A DNA stretch of 14,210 nucleotides from assembly GCF_001908105.1 (NCBI RefSeq), contig NZ_MKGQ01000050.1, positions 1 to 14,210 on the forward strand. The letters are read 5' to 3'. Shown here one piece after another: positions 1-7,444 of this stretch (position 1 is its first letter; every line of letters begins with the position of its first letter). Source of the stretch: Xenorhabdus eapokensis. GTDB taxonomy: Bacteria > Pseudomonadota > Gammaproteobacteria > Enterobacterales > Enterobacteriaceae. A program made the translations under genes and the position numbers. The notes beneath the pieces are model-generated. The model was given only the letters and a program-made list of their open reading frames with translations. It had not been told where the DNA came from and ran no database searches.

Positions 1-99
1 TCGGTCCGTTGGGTGATTTGTGATTTTTCGCAATTGATCAGATCGCAAAAACCGGACTGAGTTCCCTCCAAGTGATCTATTATTTTGAAATCTTATTTA
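1..99. repeat. Inverted repeat, left copy (partner at 14112-14210)
   Basis: This stretch matches the reverse complement of 14112-14210 almost base for base. From about position 38 inward only about five differences are seen over roughly 60 bases; the outer 37 bases are more diverged and need a 1-base gap. The outer part can fold: GGTCCG near position 3 faces CGGACTG at 53-59. In the right copy the same stem reads AGTCCA/TGGACTG, so a G-C pair is replaced by an A-T pair. The inner part encodes the start of the small hydrophobic ORF, so the repeat includes coding DNA. Both copies reach the very edge of the window, so their outer limits are unknown. Confidence 0.85.
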
Positions 100-245
100 T
101 ATTGATTAGTGTCTTTTTATGGAATTTTTGGAGATCAGGAAAAGTTCCCTCAAAATCAAAACAATCCTTTAAACGTATAGTGTTAATGTATGTATTGCTT
201 GTCCTGGTCAATGAGATGCTTATTTGGATAAACAGTGGAGAGTAG
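33..245 (+). CDS. Small hydrophobic protein upstream of the TraG-N gene, start uncertain
   Basis: An open frame of about 70 codons ends at TAG 243-245, 2 bp before the TraG-N start. The product reads roughly IDQIAKTGLSSLQVIYYFEI and then a hydrophobic stretch, a short basic segment (WRSGKVPSKSKQSFKR) and a second hydrophobic helix ending LIWINSGE. That suggests a two-helix inner-membrane protein. An in-frame TGA at 21-23 limits the 5' end, and no ATG with a good ribosome site precedes the conserved part. The real start may be a rare codon, or the 5' end may be broken; the coordinate given is the first codon of the conserved stretch. In MPF-G ICEs a short membrane protein commonly sits just before the TraG-N gene, which fits. 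The right-hand inverted repeat encodes the same first 24 residues but then diverges. Confidence 0.5.
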   Translation: MDQIAKTGLSSLQVIYYFEILFILISVFLWNFWRSGKVPSKSKQSFKRIVLMYVLLVLVNEMLIWINSGE

Positions 246-247
246 CC

Positions 248-1783
248 ATGACCACAAATAGCTATCTTGAATATTTCCTGACTCTATTGGGTTGGATAAT
301 TAATAATGGTTTATGGAATATATTACTCAGTACAGGTCTTTTTGTTGTTCCATTATTATTTAAAGTAGTGGGTATATGGTTAAAAGTACGTGAGGAAGGA
401 GAAGACGAAGGAAATAAAGGGACTTTATCTATTGTTAGAATTGAAAACGCAATTTATGGTGCTTTTATCGTAATGGTTTTTTGCTGTGTTCCACTTTTTA
501 ACATTAGTCTTAGCACTATGCAAATTGATTTAAGCAGGAGTAAATATTGTGGGACGTGGATAGCAGCAAAACCAGAAGATTCTGGTTTCAGAGGCACTAT
601 CTCATCTTTAGACGATAAAACGGCAAAAGCACCAATATGGTGGATGTTGATCCATAAAGTATCTAAGGGAATCACTCAAGCTTCTGTTGCAACTATTCCA
701 TGTCGCCCAGACTTACGCCAAGTTCGTTTTGAAGTCCAGCATAGCTATATAAAAAACGGTTCATTAGTAGCCGCATTGCAGGATTTTACTAATGATTGTT
801 ATTCGCTTGCATTATATGACTGGAAGAGTCAAGACCAGGGTAAGGAGTTGAATGAAAGCGTTTTGAGAGATATTGAATGGCTAGGTTCTAGAACGTTTTT
901 AAATGGAGCCTATCAGACCTTACAGTCACGTACTCCTAGAGAGAGTTTTCCATGGGTTTCTCAGCGTGATGATGGTTATTCTAATACTGGAATCGGAGGG
1001 TATCCAACATGTGCTCAATGGTGGTCAGATGAAAAAGTTGGGCTTAGAAAATTAGTAATGGAACAAGCTGATCCGGGGATGTGGTTACGAGCAAAATCAG
1101 CGATGAGATTGATAAATGAAGATTTAAAAGAGTTTCAAGAAGCTGTTATTCGCCGTTTAGTCAGCCCAGCCAGCTTACAAGTGTCTCAGGGAGATTCTGT
1201 GTATATGGGATATGGCGGTAATGCTGACTTTTTCACTATAACAAGTACGGCGACACGTGCCGGATCTATGGTAGGGCAAGTTCTGGGTTCATTGGCAATA
1301 TTTCCAGCATTAGACGCGATGCGGCAATCACTGCCTATGGTTCAAAGCTTATTACTGATGGCTATATATGTAATGTTACCTTTGATTTTAATGTTTTCAG
1401 CCTACGATTTTAAGACAGCAGTTACATTAACATTTGTGATTTTTGCCTTGAATTTCTTAACATTCTGGTGGGAATTAGCTCGTTGGTTAGATAGCTGGAT
1501 GATCGAAGCGTTATATAGCTCAGATACACATAGCCGTTGGAACGTTATGGGAATACAGAATACTTCGGATGACATTATTATCAACTTTGTCATGGGTACG
1601 ATGTTCTTAGTATTACCAGCAGTTTGGATGGGGGCGTTATCCTGGGCGGGTGTTAAAGTTGGCGGAACATTGGAAACTGGAGCGATGCAAAGAGGAACTG
1701 CCGAATCTAAGCAAGCAGGGGGTAAAGGTGGTGAAGCAGCTACTAAAGGCGGCACATCGGCTATTAATCAATTGAAAAAATAA
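248..1783 (+). CDS. TraG N-terminal-type conjugal transfer membrane protein of an ICE
   Basis: This 511-residue inner-membrane protein resembles the ICE proteins that carry the TraG N-terminal-like region; in F-type systems TraG acts in mating-pair stabilisation and pilus assembly. Hydrophobic segments lie at about 8-45 and 66-86. A long soluble loop of about 250 residues follows, then a cluster of membrane helices at about 340-472 and a Gly/Lys-rich tail (GGKGGEAATKGG). The length is typical of the ICE version, which lacks the long C-terminal domain of plasmid TraG. I start at ATG 248 rather than the in-frame ATG 224 because GGAG at 237-240 sits 7 bases before it and the upstream ORF stops at 245. 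The 2-bp gap implies an operon with the preceding small gene. Family assignment is from sequence character and context, not a database search. Confidence 0.82.
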   Translation: MTTNSYLEYFLTLLGWIINNGLWNILLSTGLFVVPLLFKVVGIWLKVREEGEDEGNKGTLSIVRIENAIYGAFIVMVFCCVPLFNISLSTMQIDLSRSKYCGTWIAAKPEDSGFRGTISSLDDKTAKAPIWWMLIHKVSKGITQASVATIPCRPDLRQVRFEVQHSYIKNGSLVAALQDFTNDCYSLALYDWKSQDQGKELNESVLRDIEWLGSRTFLNGAYQTLQSRTPRESFPWVSQRDDGYSNTGIGGYPTCAQWWSDEKVGLRKLVMEQADPGMWLRAKSAMRLINEDLKEFQEAVIRRLVSPASLQVSQGDSVYMGYGGNADFFTITSTATRAGSMVGQVLGSLAIFPALDAMRQSLPMVQSLLLMAIYVMLPLILMFSAYDFKTAVTLTFVIFALNFLTFWWELARWLDSWMIEALYSSDTHSRWNVMGIQNTSDDIIINFVMGTMFLVLPAVWMGALSWAGVKVGGTLETGAMQRGTAESKQAGGKGGEAATKGGTSAINQLKK

Positions 1784-1788
1784 TAGTA

Positions 1789-1817
1789 GGTGATTGGGTT
1801 TTATAAACTCAATCACC
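1789..1817. terminator. Strong hairpin just after the TraG-N gene
   Basis: Arms GGTGATTGGGTTT (1789-1801) and AAACTCAATCACC (1805-1817) pair over 13 bp with one G-U and a 3-base loop. It begins 6 bases after the TraG-N stop codon. No T-run follows on the plus strand, so it is not a textbook intrinsic terminator. It may still end the transfer transcript or protect its 3' end. Confidence 0.55.
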
Positions 1818-1876
1818 ACACTTAATTGAAACATCGCTTCATATTGTCAACACTTCAATCGCAAAATACTGGAGAG

Positions 1877-2125
1877 TCAATCACTCTTCATCATTCGAAT
1901 GCGGTTATTAGGATTTCTCTGATGCGGATCACTACCCCTAGTAAGTTCTAGTCCTGTATTGCTATCAATAATCCGATTCACAGTTAACTTACTAATCAAC
2001 CTGACAAGCGCGTCATGCTGCATATATGCAGTTTTTTTATCGTTCTTTTTAACAACGACTAGAATGTTTTTAATTACATTTTTAATAGATATGGGAGTTG
2101 GAAATGCGCTCGCAATTGGAAGCAT
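1877..2125 (-). CDS. Unrecognised small ORF, minus strand, doubtful
   Basis: An 82-codon frame lies in the gap between the TraG-N and autotransporter genes. It starts MLPIASAFPTPISIKNVIKN and ends SDPHQRNPNNRIRMMKSD, with a basic C-terminus. Only a weak AGG precedes the ATG. I recognise no family. It could be a real small basic protein, a decayed fragment, or chance. It is the only sizeable frame in 1784-2277; the rest of that gap holds the hairpin at 1789-1817 and the candidate promoter at 2171-2199. Confidence 0.25.
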   Translation of the reverse strand: MLPIASAFPTPISIKNVIKNILVVVKKNDKKTAYMQHDALVRLISKLTVNRIIDSNTGLELTRGSDPHQRNPNNRIRMMKSD

Positions 2126-2170
2126 GACCTAATTGTTGTGAGTATGTCTCTCTTACAGATAACAGTATTT

Positions 2171-2199
2171 TTGAAAAAATGCTATACAGATACTAAGAT
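2171..2199 (+). promoter_or_regulatory. Candidate sigma-70 promoter for the autotransporter gene
   Basis: TTGAAA at 2171-2176 (5 of 6 to the -35 consensus) is followed by a 17-base spacer and TAAGAT at 2194-2199 (4 of 6 to the -10 consensus). It lies about 80 bases before the start codon in AT-rich DNA, which is a suitable distance. AT-rich DNA makes chance matches common, so this is only a candidate. Confidence 0.4.
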
Positions 2200-2277
2200 T
2201 ACTTTATTAATGTGCTAAAGAAAAAAGAAGCTAAATTAATACGTTAATGTGGATGACTATTTAAGGAGTGCTGATAT

Positions 2278-5200
2278 ATGTCATCATGTGTAAAAAAGAT
2301 AATTTTTCTGATTATTCTATTCTATACATTATTTATGCTTTCGACAACGACTAGCGCTTCGGTTGAACATAGTGTGCAACCAAAAAAGCAGGAAACCTAT
2401 TTGAATAATACTTATGAACCTGATACTTCTAAGATTATTCATAACAATATGCAAGTCGCTAGGAATATATTATCCTCTTCGCCTTCAGAACTTAAGGAAC
2501 AAGCAACTTATTATGCGCTGAGTAGATTTAACAACACTATTTCATCCGAAGTGCAAAAATGGCTATCTCAGTTTGGTACAGTAAAAATTAATTTTGGATT
2601 AGACAGAAAAGGGTCGCTAAAAAATAGCTCACTCGATCTATTATTACCTCTCTATGATAATAAAACCAATTGGTTATTCTTTTCTCAATTTGGCTATCGT
2701 AATAAAGATAGTCGGGATACTGTGAATTTTGGTTTAGGCGGGCGTTATTTTTATCAGAATTGGATGTATGGTCTGAATACATTTTATGATTATGATATCA
2801 TTGGTAAAAACAGACGAGTAGGGTTTGGCAGTGAAATTTGGGGTAATTACATTAAACTTTCTGCTAATGCTTATTATCGTCTAAGCGACTGGCAACAATC
2901 TAGAAAATTTCAATATTATCATGAACGCCCTGCAAATGGTTATAACATTAATGGGGAGTTTTACCTGCCTTTCTATCCTAATTTAGGTACTAATCTGAGT
3001 TATGAGCAATATTTTGGCGACAATGTAACGTTATTCGATCGGAAAACTAAACAGAAAAACCCCTCACTGGCAAAAATTGGTTTAACGTATACGCCAATTC
3101 CATTAATCACCATCGGTGCGGATTATAAACAGGGAACAGGAAACCGTACTGAAATGCAATTTCTGGCAAATTTAAATATCAAATTAGGTTCTTCATTGAG
3201 TGAACAATTATCACCGGATAATGTCGCTTCAATGCGAACACTAGCAGGTAGCCGTTATGATTTAGTGGAGAGAAATAATAATATTGTCCTTGATCACAGA
3301 AGTATTCCGACTGCCCAATTTTCTTTACAGAAAGCAACAGTGATAGGTTATAGTCGTCAACAGATTAATATCCCAATAAAATTACCTACTGATACATCAA
3401 TTAAAAAAATTCATATTTACGGTGAAAAAGAAAGAGAAAATTTTGAAAAAAACAAAGGGAAAATTTTTGTTAGTTCCAATGGGATTCAAGTAGTACTGCC
3501 TGAGTTTTTAAACGGAAAAAATGAAAAAAATGTCTATACATTTTATACTGTTGCTGAATTAAGCAATAACCAAAAAACAGAACCACAGCATATTCAATTA
3601 ATTGTCAAACCTTTTGAAATTTATCACAGAGATGAGGCTAATTTCACTCCATCAGGTCCATTACCTGCGTCGGGAGATACAAAGGATGGATATACGTTTA
3701 GTCCTGTTATTACTTTTGATACATCTGACAAAGTACCATCAGAAATAACAATTGACAATGTTCAATGGGTAACTGAACCTCCTGCGGATAAAAACTCCGG
3801 GCTGGAATTTCATCCTCAATATAAATTCGAACAAATAAAAACAGATAAGAACGGATATTTTCTCAAAGATGATCGCGTTATATTAACCAGCACAAAATCA
3901 ATTAAAGATGTAAAGGTTTATTTAGTTATGGATAGTCAACCTAAGAAGTTATTGGGAACGGTAAGTTTTACTGACAATACCCAAAGTTATCAGGTGAAAG
4001 AAATTGAAGTCACTCCTGATGGCGATTTAACTGCTGATGGTGAGCAAACTTACACCTATAAGGCGCTTATTGTTGATAATGAAAAGAATCCTGCAATAAA
4101 TAAAAAACTCTCTGAAGTGAACTGGAATATAGATAATCCTGTTGATGGACTAACTTTACACGTGCCAAAAGACGAGATACAAACAGACAGCGAAGGGAAA
4201 TTAAAAGCAACGCTGACCAGTAATAAAAAAGCGGATGGAATATGGGTTTCACTTACCATTGAAAAACAATCCCCTGTAAAGGCACCACGGGCAGTATCTT
4301 TTAAGTTGGAAAGTATCAGTGTGCAACCTGATAGCGCTAAACTTAAATCAGTTCATGATACTTATACTTATACGGCAATTATTACAAATAGTGAGGGTAA
4401 AGCAGAAAAAGGCAAGACAGTGCAATGGAGTCTGTTAGAAAGTGTTCAGGGCGTCACTCTAGATCCTGTTACAACAGTCACTGATGGTGACGGAAAAGTC
4501 ACGGCCAAACTCACGAGTTCTGTGGCTGCATCAAATATTATTGTAACTGCTTCATCCGGTGGAAATACAGGGAAAGCACAGCAGCCTGCAAACTTTGCAT
4601 GGCCTGTCATTCACAAACCGATAGTTACACCGAAGAGTGGCGATGTGAGCAATGATGGAAGTGATGCTTATACCTATACGGCAATGGTCTATGAACCGGA
4701 TGGCACGACCATTTATACTGGACAAAAAATAAAATTTGAATGGAGTCTTCAGCAACCAACAGGAGATAAAACAACTTATCTGAAAACGTCAGGAGACGTT
4801 ACCACCTCGCCCAAAGGAGAACTTACAAATAATTTGGTCAGTTCTCATAACCCACCGATAAAAGATGCTGTAGTTTGCGTTGCTATTGCTGGTAATCGAG
4901 CCTCTGAAAATGGGCAACAATGTGCCGACAAAGTTTCTTTTGCCGAACCTGTTAAGTTGGAAAATATCAGTGTGCAACCTGATAGCGCTAAACTTAAATC
5001 AGTTCATGATACTTATACTTATACGGCAATTATTACAAATAGTGAGGGTAAAGCAGAAAAAGGCAAGACAGTGCAATGGAGTCTGTTAGAAAGTGTTCAG
5101 GGCGTCACTCTAGATCCTGTTACAACAGTCACTGATGGTGACGGAAAAGTCACGGCCAAACTCACGAGTTCTGTGGCTGCATCAAATATTATTGTAACTG

Positions 5201-6558
5201 CTTCATCCGGTGGAAATACAGGGAAAGCACAGCAGCCTGCAAACTTTGCATGGCCTGTCATTCACAAACCGATAGTTACACCGAAGAGTGGCGATGTGAG
5301 CAATGATGGAAGTGATGCTTATACCTATACGGCAATGGTCTATGAACCGGATGGCACGACCATTTATACTGGACAAAAAATAAAATTTGAATGGAGTCTT
5401 CAGCAACCAACAGGAGATAAAACAACTTATCTGAAAACGTCAGGAGACGTTACCACCTCACCCAAAGGAGAACTCACAAATAATTTGGTCAGTTCTCATA
5501 ACCCACCGATAAAAGATGCTGTAGTTTGCGTTGCTATTGCTGGTAATCGAGCCTCTGAAAATGGGCAACAATGTGCCGACAAAGTTTCTTTTGACAAAGC
5601 TTATACTCTAACGTTTACAGTTATTCGCCCTACATCGACACTTGAAGGTAAGGCGAATCAGTACACATTTATTGCAACGATAAAACGTAAAAAAGATAAT
5701 GGGCTGCAACCAGGTGTACCGATAAACTGGGGCACATCATTACCTGTTCCTTTAGCGCAGGAACCTCATCTGATTACTACACAGGAAAATATAACCAATT
5801 CGCAGGGACAGGCAACTTTCACGATGTACAGTGATAATGGAGGATTTGATAATATTACAGTCACTGCTGCGGCTGATAATAGTTCTCCAGATTCGAAAAG
5901 CGAAACGGTAAAAATCACTGCGAGACCTAAAAATGACGATAATCATATTTTACTTTATCATTACAATGGGCAGAAAGGTCTAGCTACGACGCGAGATGGC
6001 GTACTCGCGCGTAACTTAACCTTTGGTTGGGATAAATTGAGATTTATACCTAAACACAACGCTAATAACCCTGAAATTGCTGGTGCTAATGCTTATCCAG
6101 CCTATAATTCAAACAATGAAAATATTATAATTGTGGCGGTTAAAAATGATACAGGTGATGGATATTTCGAAGTGAAAGCAGCGGGTAGTACAACGGTAGA
6201 AAGCCGCTACACATTTCCTTCAGGCCGTTACCTTGTATACCAAACAAATATAGCCATTAATAAGATGGTATTTGCTGATACTGGGGGAGTTTATGGTAAG
6301 GCTGTGTCCTATGCGTATCCGCCTGAGCGTCAATTCAGTCCTGCTATGAGTTGTACGACAGGGTCACCAGTGGAAACGACCGATATAGAAGATAGCATTA
6401 CAGAGCTTGTGAAGCAGGGGACGGATTTAAAAGCCGCAGGATTAATTGGTGATATCGATGGAGTTGACTTCATTGGAGCAAACACCTCTGGATATACACA
6501 GGCTTATCCATTAAGCTCATCACATAAGGCTGATTTATTTATTTTACTTTGCTATTAG
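2278..6558 (+). CDS. Inverse autotransporter adhesin, invasin/intimin family, with Ig-like repeats
   Basis: This is a 1426-residue outer-membrane surface protein. A signal peptide (KK, hydrophobic core, then TTTSAS) occupies about residues 1-28. No LysM motif is visible before the barrel, as in invasin and unlike intimin. Residues about 67-315 form the inverse autotransporter beta-barrel, with family-like stretches such as NFGLGGRYFYQNWMYG and RVGFGSEIW and alternating aromatic/hydrophobic strands. A linker to about 341 leads to exported Ig-like domains at about 343-445, 446-565, 572-675, two near-identical 217-residue blocks (676-892 and 893-1109, each two Ig-like domains), and 1110-1218. 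The last 208 residues form a separate C-terminal domain I do not recognise, with two cysteines (MSCTTG and the terminal LLCY). AAGGAG at 2263-2268, 9 bases before ATG, supports the start. It probably binds host cells or other bacteria; the ligand is unknown. It is monocistronic here, followed by an IS remnant. Confidence 0.9.
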   Translation: MSSCVKKIIFLIILFYTLFMLSTTTSASVEHSVQPKKQETYLNNTYEPDTSKIIHNNMQVARNILSSSPSELKEQATYYALSRFNNTISSEVQKWLSQFGTVKINFGLDRKGSLKNSSLDLLLPLYDNKTNWLFFSQFGYRNKDSRDTVNFGLGGRYFYQNWMYGLNTFYDYDIIGKNRRVGFGSEIWGNYIKLSANAYYRLSDWQQSRKFQYYHERPANGYNINGEFYLPFYPNLGTNLSYEQYFGDNVTLFDRKTKQKNPSLAKIGLTYTPIPLITIGADYKQGTGNRTEMQFLANLNIKLGSSLSEQLSPDNVASMRTLAGSRYDLVERNNNIVLDHRSIPTAQFSLQKATVIGYSRQQINIPIKLPTDTSIKKIHIYGEKERENFEKNKGKIFVSSNGIQVVLPEFLNGKNEKNVYTFYTVAELSNNQKTEPQHIQLIVKPFEIYHRDEANFTPSGPLPASGDTKDGYTFSPVITFDTSDKVPSEITIDNVQWVTEPPADKNSGLEFHPQYKFEQIKTDKNGYFLKDDRVILTSTKSIKDVKVYLVMDSQPKKLLGTVSFTDNTQSYQVKEIEVTPDGDLTADGEQTYTYKALIVDNEKNPAINKKLSEVNWNIDNPVDGLTLHVPKDEIQTDSEGKLKATLTSNKKADGIWVSLTIEKQSPVKAPRAVSFKLESISVQPDSAKLKSVHDTYTYTAIITNSEGKAEKGKTVQWSLLESVQGVTLDPVTTVTDGDGKVTAKLTSSVAASNIIVTASSGGNTGKAQQPANFAWPVIHKPIVTPKSGDVSNDGSDAYTYTAMVYEPDGTTIYTGQKIKFEWSLQQPTGDKTTYLKTSGDVTTSPKGELTNNLVSSHNPPIKDAVVCVAIAGNRASENGQQCADKVSFAEPVKLENISVQPDSAKLKSVHDTYTYTAIITNSEGKAEKGKTVQWSLLESVQGVTLDPVTTVTDGDGKVTAKLTSSVAASNIIVTASSGGNTGKAQQPANFAWPVIHKPIVTPKSGDVSNDGSDAYTYTAMVYEPDGTTIYTGQKIKFEWSLQQPTGDKTTYLKTSGDVTTSPKGELTNNLVSSHNPPIKDAVVCVAIAGNRASENGQQCADKVSFDKAYTLTFTVIRPTSTLEGKANQYTFIATIKRKKDNGLQPGVPINWGTSLPVPLAQEPHLITTQENITNSQGQATFTMYSDNGGFDNITVTAAADNSSPDSKSETVKITARPKNDDNHILLYHYNGQKGLATTRDGVLARNLTFGWDKLRFIPKHNANNPEIAGANAYPAYNSNNENIIIVAVKNDTGDGYFEVKAAGSTTVESRYTFPSGRYLVYQTNIAINKMVFADTGGVYGKAVSYAYPPERQFSPAMSCTTGSPVETTDIEDSITELVKQGTDLKAAGLIGDIDGVDFIGANTSGYTQAYPLSSSHKADLFILLCY
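4303..5604 (+). repeat. Tandem 651-bp in-frame duplication inside the adhesin gene
   Basis: Copy 1 begins at 4303 and copy 2 at 4954, exactly 651 bp (217 codons) apart. They are near-identical for about 640 bp (4303-4942 and 4954-5593). By eye I find three base differences: G/A in GAAA(G/A)TATCAG, and two close together in CCTC(G/A)CCCAAAGG and GAACT(T/C)ACAA. Only one changes an amino acid (S to N). Each copy encodes two Ig-like domains, and the second of these carries a Cys pair (VVCVAIAG and GQQCADK). The low divergence points to recent unequal crossing-over or gene conversion, so copy number may vary between isolates or be collapsed in short-read assemblies. Confidence 0.95.
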
Positions 6559-6641
6559 ATAGAATTTTAAAAATTAAGCCTGTCAAAACATGCATCTAAT
6601 GTGTCGTTTTTACATGGTTTTTGTCTTGCGAACGGATGCGT

Positions 6642-6802
6642 TCATATGGCGACCATAAGTTTTAAAACCCGAACGACGGCATTAATACTAATGTGTAATG
6701 CACGGGCAGTATCTTTATACCCTCTTGCCACGCGCCCTTATCGTGTTTTTTGACGGATTCAGTTTGCTGACAAAATCGATATTTTACTTCAATCGTCGCC
6801 AT
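6642..6802 (-). pseudogene. insA: IS1-family insA remnant, internally deleted and frameshifted
   Basis: On the minus strand, GGGGGAAG precedes ATG at 6802 and the frame reads MATIEVKYRFCQQTESVKKHDKG, matching the zinc-finger N-terminus of IS1-type InsA. The next part of InsA is missing. In another frame the sequence continues GYKDTARALHISINAVVRVLK, which is the InsA C-terminal helix-turn-helix, and stops at TGA 6644-6642. About a third of the gene is therefore deleted, with a frame change at the junction. No InsB coding is visible to the left. The sequence up to about 6880, with GATAGTGATGTATAATCAC on the minus strand, resembles the IS1 end and promoter region. I could not define both terminal repeats. 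The remnant marks past transposition between the adhesin and the Ig-protein genes. Confidence 0.8.
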
Positions 6803-7195
6803 TTTACTTCCCCCAAAAAAATAGTGATTATACATCACTATCAATGGGTTGAATACGTGACCAGTTTTATCTCACAATAATGTGATTGTTTTGTTTTTTT
6901 ATTATTTCAATGTTTATTTTATAACTTTACAATAAGAAATTGCAATTTCTTATTAAATGGAGAGGTTATTTTAAGTGTTCTGTAATTATATCTAAATGTA
7001 AATTTTTTATAGGGAATAATGATATTTTTTATTCTAAGTATATTGACTTTTATTTTTTTTGAATGTAATCTGGTTTTAAAATCTCAATAAGATAGCTTGG
7101 ATTTTCATGATAAGTGCAATTTCTGAAAAGGCGGCCAGTTGCTATAGAATGCACTATGAATTATAACTCAGTCACCACTGGTTATAATAAATTAT
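6803..7195. other. AT-rich gap between insA remnant and octamer repeat
   Basis: No gene is convincing here. It holds the probable outer end of the IS1-type remnant (to about 6880), a 24-bp palindrome at 6931-6954, and long T-runs. TTGACT at 7043-7048 with a 17-base spacer and TAATCT at 7066-7071 is a weak promoter candidate reading toward the 511-residue Ig protein. Extremely AT-rich DNA of this kind is a typical H-NS target. Confidence 0.4.
6931..6954. repeat. Perfect 24-bp palindrome
   Basis: The half-site AATAAGAAATTG is followed immediately by its exact reverse complement, with no loop. Without a loop it suits a dimeric DNA-binding protein better than an RNA hairpin. It lies about 490 bp before the Ig-protein gene and about 50 bp outside the IS1-type remnant. 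AT richness raises the chance of random palindromes, but 12 perfect half-site bases are unlikely by chance alone. Confidence 0.75.
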
Positions 7196-7283
7196 ATTTT
7201 CATATTTTCATATTTTCATATTTTCATATTTTCATGTTTTCATATTTTCATGTTTTCATATTTTCATATTTTCATGTTTTCAT
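7196..7283 (+). repeat. Octanucleotide microsatellite, 11 units of (A/G)TTTTCAT
   Basis: Eleven contiguous 8-bp units, ATTTTCAT or GTTTTCAT, run from 7196 to 7283; units 6, 8 and 11 start with G. The array lies 161 bp before the start codon of the 511-residue Ig protein. Short tandem repeats of this kind change length by slipped-strand mispairing and can alter promoter spacing or leader structure, giving phase variation. A short open frame crosses the array, but its product is just the low-complexity repeat and I do not regard it as a gene. Confidence 0.95.
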
Positions 7284-7444
7284 ATTTTTAGTTGATTGTT
7301 TCTCTGGGAAATTATAAATTTTATGTAATGAACTCAATGAGAATCTTTTGATAAGAATAGGAGCGATTTTTTATATTAACCAGACATTGATAATTTCGAT
7401 TCCTCTTGATAAATATTTCATTAACAATATAAAAAGGTAATAAT

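Noticed and set aside
1402..1755. Minus-strand 117-codon frame inside the TraG-N gene
   Set aside because: It is antisense to the hydrophobic C-terminal part of a well-supported gene and has no support of its own.
4552..4755. Minus-strand frame repeated identically at 5203-5406
   Set aside because: The exact copy at 651-bp spacing is a by-product of the duplication in the adhesin gene on the plus strand.
6600..6645. Intrinsic terminator for the adhesin gene
   Set aside because: The only stem (GAACG/CGTTC at 6630-6643) is short, has no following T-run, and lies beside the IS remnant.
7114..7317. Open frame of 67 codons spanning the octamer array
   Set aside because: The product is mainly a Phe/Ser/His low-complexity reading of the 8-bp repeat, with no clear ribosome site. 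The array explains the open frame.
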